DNA from: Sarcocystis neurona
Taxonomy: Eukaryota > Apicomplexa > Conoidasida > Eucoccidiorida > Sarcocystidae
DNA: 64,000 nucleotides
Assembly: GCA_000727475.1 (NCBI GenBank)
Contig: KL647288.1
Span: 1,213,285-1,277,284 of the forward strand
Direction: 5' to 3'
In this document: piece by piece, positions 60,951 through 64,000 of the stretch
Numbering within the stretch: the stretch's first letter is position 1
Layout of the letters: every line of letters begins with the position of its first letter
Made by a program: the position numbers and the translations under genes
Notes under the pieces: model-generated
Databases searched by the model: none
Told to the model about the DNA's origin: nothing
What the model saw: the letters and a program-made list of their open reading frames with translations, nothing else

Positions 60951-61556
60951 GTTCTGTGGCGCGCGCCGGTACATGGGACGTACGCGCACTTATATATGAT
61001 TTTTGATGCGTGCCGCGCCCTTACGTCAGGTACAAGCACATTGATATACTATTTGTGATGCACACGCGGTGGAAGAGGTCCCAGGAAGCCTCTGCAGACT
61101 CCATCGTATCCTCCTGTGCAGGAAACGCGGGCACGCGCATTTGCCTGCAGCGTGTGTGAGTTTTTGCGGTGTAGCTACACTGCAAAATATATAACGTGAT
61201 CACTCCTCCTAGCACGCCCGTATACGCAAACGCGCAGGTGTAATGAAGCTAGAGAAGGCACGGGGACACTCGCAACCAACACAGGTATCGTACGCGCATG
61301 CGGTTGAGAAATCGACCAGCAGCAAGTAGAGCCGTGACCAGCATCAAGATACAGAAAGAAAGACGCAGACGACCAACGCTGTGCAAGAAGTGCGGCACGC
61401 TGTATTAGTGTGGGGCAAGTGGTCTCTGCTGTGCTGCTCCTCGCAATGAAAGGCATGCGTGGTGGACTCGCTGTCCCCTGGTCTCCCGCATCCCTGCCTA
61501 TACCGGTGGAAATCTGGCTTCTTGTGCGAACCGACAGACTTGCGAGCAACTGAATT
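60951..61556. other. Unassigned spacer
   Basis: Few repeats. The minus ORF 61,175-61,570 is not recognisable. No splice-supported exon. Confidence 0.35.
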
Positions 61557-63812
61557 TCAGCAACATGCAAGGGTTCGCATGCAAGCTACACGGCACCTGG
61601 CTGCTGGCGTTGCCCACAGCAGCAGCTCGTTTCGACACTGGCCTCGCGTCCTGCGGTGTTGCCTGCGCTGCTGCTGTCGTTCGCATGCTGCTGCTGTCGT
61701 GTTGGCTGGCAGCCCAGAGCAAACGGTTGTTGCAGCACCACTCCTCTCGTGCTGCTCGCAAAGGCAGTGCTTCGCGCTGCTGTCGGCTCCTGCTGCTACT
61801 CCCCTGACGCCACAGTGCTGCTGCTGCTGCAGCACTGCTGCTATTCCTCTTGCGACTATCGTACTTGTTCCATCTGTATGGTCGCGCTTCTCGTGAGGCT
61901 TACCGAGAGTATTGTAGAACCGGCAGAACCTTAAAGATTTATTACGAAAGGGGAAGTGTTGCTGCTGCTGCAGCAGGATGGCATTTTCGCACCCTGCTCC
62001 TGCAGCAGCCAAACCCTTTCTGCTACTCCGCGCACCGCGCACTGCAGCAGACGACCCTACATACTGCTGCGCCGCCTCTTGCTGCATTCCCTGTGCCGCC
62101 TCCTGCTGCATTCCCTGTGCCGCCTCCTGCTGCATTCCCTGTGCCGTCTCTTGCTGCATTCCCTGTGTGGCCTGCTGCTGTGTTCCCTGTGTCGCGTGCT
62201 GCTGCGTTCCCTGTGTCGCCTGCTGCTGCGTTTTCTGTGTCACCTGCTGTTGGTGGTGCTCCTCCTGCTTCCGTCGCTCGAGGAGACCCCGCTGCTGCGG
62301 CTGGTTCGCCGGGCGTGCACCCCTGCAGAAGCAGCTGCGTTCGCTTGCGGGCTGGTAATCCGACTCGCAGAAAGTATCATCAGCAGCCAGAGCAGGTTCG
62401 CTACCTCTTGAAGCAGCTGCAGCTGCTGCTGCGCCAGGAGGACATGAATTCATCCACCCAAGCAGCTCTGGCAGACCTGCTGCTTCGAAGCAGTGCTGGG
62501 GGTGTCTCAAAGACAGCAGCGCCTCAGCACACGCCTGCTGGAGCGCAATTACATCGTCGTGAGGTCCTGCAGGCGTCAGACTCTCTGCTTCTTGCTGCTT
62601 GTCCTCAGACGAAGACGCATCCTGAGGGAAGAGACGCGTTTCCGCATGCCGCTGCACCTGCAGCGCTTCTACTGCTATCTGCTGCGAAGTCGCAGTTTCT
62701 TCGTCACAGCCAGAAGCCCCAGCTTCCACGACGGGCAGGCAGCGACAGGCGTCAACAGTGTAATCCCTGCTGCTGCTACAAACGTGCACGCTGGTGCACC
62801 TACTCTGGCTGATCTTCGACAAGAAACCTTCAGAGCCGCATGGGTATCTGCTGCTGCAGTCGCTGCTGCTCACTGTAGCGTTGCTGTTGTCGGTATCGCA
62901 GTCGTTGCGGCTCCTCGAGGAGCTGCTGTTGCTGCTCGGTCTGCTTCTGTGATGACTGCTGGATTGCATGGGGCTTCCTCTCTCTCCGCTACTGCCACTG
63001 CCCCAGCCGCGGCTGCACGCGCTCGTTGCGCCAGTGGTACTGCTGTGTGCATTGCTCTCACTGAAGAATAGTCTGCCGCAGCTGCTCTGGTAACAGCTGC
63101 TGCTGTCGCTGGCTCGACCGCTGCCGCTGTTGCCTGTCGGGCCCCTGCTGCTGCTGTCACCGGCTGGACGGCTGTTGCTGTTGCTGGACGCACGTCCGCT
63201 GCAGCTGTCGTTGGGACGGCTGCTGGAGTTACTGCTTGGAGCGCTGCCGCGGGCGCTCACCAAGAAGCTGCTGCTGGGCCTGTAGCAGCTGTGGCTATGA
63301 CCGCCGACGACCAGCCGGTTCCACTGCGGGTTGCACAACCGCTGCAGCCGCAGCTGTCTCCGTGCCGCTGTGGCAGCGAGGCGCCGCCGCAGGCGTTCCT
63401 CGTGAGCACGTTGCAAAGCCAACGCTTTTTCCTTTTTCCTGCATAGAAGCAGCTGCAGCCTTGAGATGTTCAGACGTAGAGAGTGAACCTTTGCCGCCGT
63501 CTGCCCTGCTGCAGCCGGAGTGGCGAAAGTGTGGAAATGTTTAGTTGAACTACTACTGCTGCTGCAGCTACCGTTGCGACGGCAGATGGCGCTACTACTG
63601 CCGGAGCTGCTGCTGCTGGGACCGCTGCTACCCACGCTGCGACTCCAGGAGCTTTCGTCGTCACGACTGCGAAGGCTGCTGCAGGTCTCCATGGTCGCAC
63701 TGCTGCTGCTGCAGCTGCTGCTGCTATAGCGAGTGCGGCTGCTGCTCAAGCTACTGCTGCTATCGCTGCAGGGAGTCATGCTGCTGCCGCAGCGAGAGCC
63801 GCTGGTGTACAT
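61557..63812 (-). CDS. 751-codon open frame in CTG block, strand undecided
   Basis: The minus strand is open for 751 codons. Non-repetitive pieces include RLNISRLQLLLCRKKEKALA, VIALQQACAEALLSLRHPQH and a tandem 8-residue repeat (GMQQEAAQ). However, the plus strand at 62,512-62,846 also reads convincingly (RLSTRLLERNYIVVRSCRRQ, FRMPLHLQRFYCYLLRSRSF, LADLRQETFRAAW before GTATCT), with third positions about 76% GC by my count over 80 codons. An upstream plus piece (SLEETPLLRLVRRACTPAEA to a GTAATC donor at 62,354) joins it in phase. One strand is a shadow of the other. The long minus ORF is helped by the lack of stops in CTG and CAG. Confidence 0.35.
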   Translation of the reverse strand: MYTSGSRCGSSMTPCSDSSSSLSSSRTRYSSSSCSSSSATMETCSSLRSRDDESSWSRSVGSSGPSSSSSGSSSAICRRNGSCSSSSSSTKHFHTFATPAAAGQTAAKVHSLRLNISRLQLLLCRKKEKALALQRAHEERLRRRLAATAARRQLRLQRLCNPQWNRLVVGGHSHSCYRPSSSFLVSARGSAPSSNSSSRPNDSCSGRASSNSNSRPAGDSSSRGPTGNSGSGRASDSSSCYQSSCGRLFFSESNAHSSTTGATSACSRGWGSGSSGERGSPMQSSSHHRSRPSSNSSSSRSRNDCDTDNSNATVSSSDCSSRYPCGSEGFLSKISQSRCTSVHVCSSSRDYTVDACRCLPVVEAGASGCDEETATSQQIAVEALQVQRHAETRLFPQDASSSEDKQQEAESLTPAGPHDDVIALQQACAEALLSLRHPQHCFEAAGLPELLGWMNSCPPGAAAAAAASRGSEPALAADDTFCESDYQPASERSCFCRGARPANQPQQRGLLERRKQEEHHQQQVTQKTQQQATQGTQQHATQGTQQQATQGMQQETAQGMQQEAAQGMQQEAAQGMQQEAAQQYVGSSAAVRGARSSRKGLAAAGAGCENAILLQQQQHFPFRNKSLRFCRFYNTLGKPHEKRDHTDGTSTIVARGIAAVLQQQQHCGVRGVAAGADSSAKHCLCEQHERSGAATTVCSGLPANTTAAACERQQQRRQHRRTRGQCRNELLLWATPAARCRVACMRTLACC
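62066..62250 (+). repeat. 24-bp tandem repeat, seven to eight copies
   Basis: The unit TGCTGCATTCCCTGTGCCGCCTCC repeats head to tail with substitutions that increase downstream. 24 bp keeps the frame, giving 8-residue repeats on either strand (GMQQEAAQ on minus; Leu/His/Cys-rich on plus). Confidence 0.9.
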
Positions 63813-64000
63813 TGTGAAGACAGCATTGCTTGTTCTTCCCTCGCCTCAACATAGGACGACTCCTGGTGACAATGCTGGGACGCCTCTCTCGCTTCAGCCA
63901 GTGCCTCAAGGTGCTGCAGCTCAAAACTGCGGAGTGTTAACGGCGTCCAAAAGACCGACGCTGATCAGGGCTGGTGTCTGCTGCAGCACTCCAGCATCAC
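63813..64000. other. Window end, unassigned
   Basis: Short CTG-poor sequence. A gene may continue beyond the window, but nothing can be assigned. Confidence 0.4.

Overview
This window is nuclear DNA from an apicomplexan, most likely an Eimeria species. The evidence is the mix of kilobase-long CAG/CTG blocks that stay open in several frames, small exons in long introns full of (TA)n, (TACA)n and (GT)n microsatellites, and recognisable eukaryotic and apicomplexan genes. There is no operon layout, no Shine-Dalgarno signal and nothing bacterial. Positions 23,643-24,316 are an assembly gap (N).

Three genes could be reconstructed by joining exons whose reading phases agree. (1) A plus-strand RAP-domain gene ends at 26,736; its last four exons (23,044-26,736) join cleanly. 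Two further plus-strand exons (11,289-11,397 and 12,819-13,833) carry helical repeats of the kind found in apicomplexan organellar RNA-binding proteins and probably belong to the same gene, separated by long CTG-rich introns. (2) A minus-strand two-exon gene at 31,272-32,292 encodes the spliceosomal protein SmF (87 aa). (3) A plus-strand nine-exon gene at 38,640-53,269 encodes a 366-aa AlaX/AARSD1-type alanyl-tRNA editing protein with all four zinc ligands; about 13.5 kb of its 14.6 kb is intron.

Layout: 1-5 kb is mostly microsatellite sequence with one plausible exon (3,648-3,847). 5.2-8.3 kb is a CAG block with a long plus-strand ORF. 8.3-26.7 kb holds the helical-repeat and RAP exons, a 41-bp tandem repeat, a 1.15-kb polypurine tract and alternating CTG and CAG blocks. 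26.7-31.3 kb is poorly resolved. SmF follows, then a microsatellite-free island (32.4-34.1 kb) and an island at 36.2-38.2 kb where both strands give coherent spliced readings. The alanyl-tRNA editing gene fills 38.6-53.3 kb; its introns hold tandem repeats and antisense ORFs that look like small genes. 53.3-64 kb has unresolved GC-rich coding-like islands, including one plausible plus-strand exon pair at 57.8-58.7 kb and a large CTG block at 61.6-63.8 kb where the coding strand cannot be decided by eye.

The genes are unrelated housekeeping functions (organellar RNA metabolism, splicing, translation fidelity) and show no common pathway. The dominant theme is repeat invasion of introns and, as CAG/CTG, of coding sequence.
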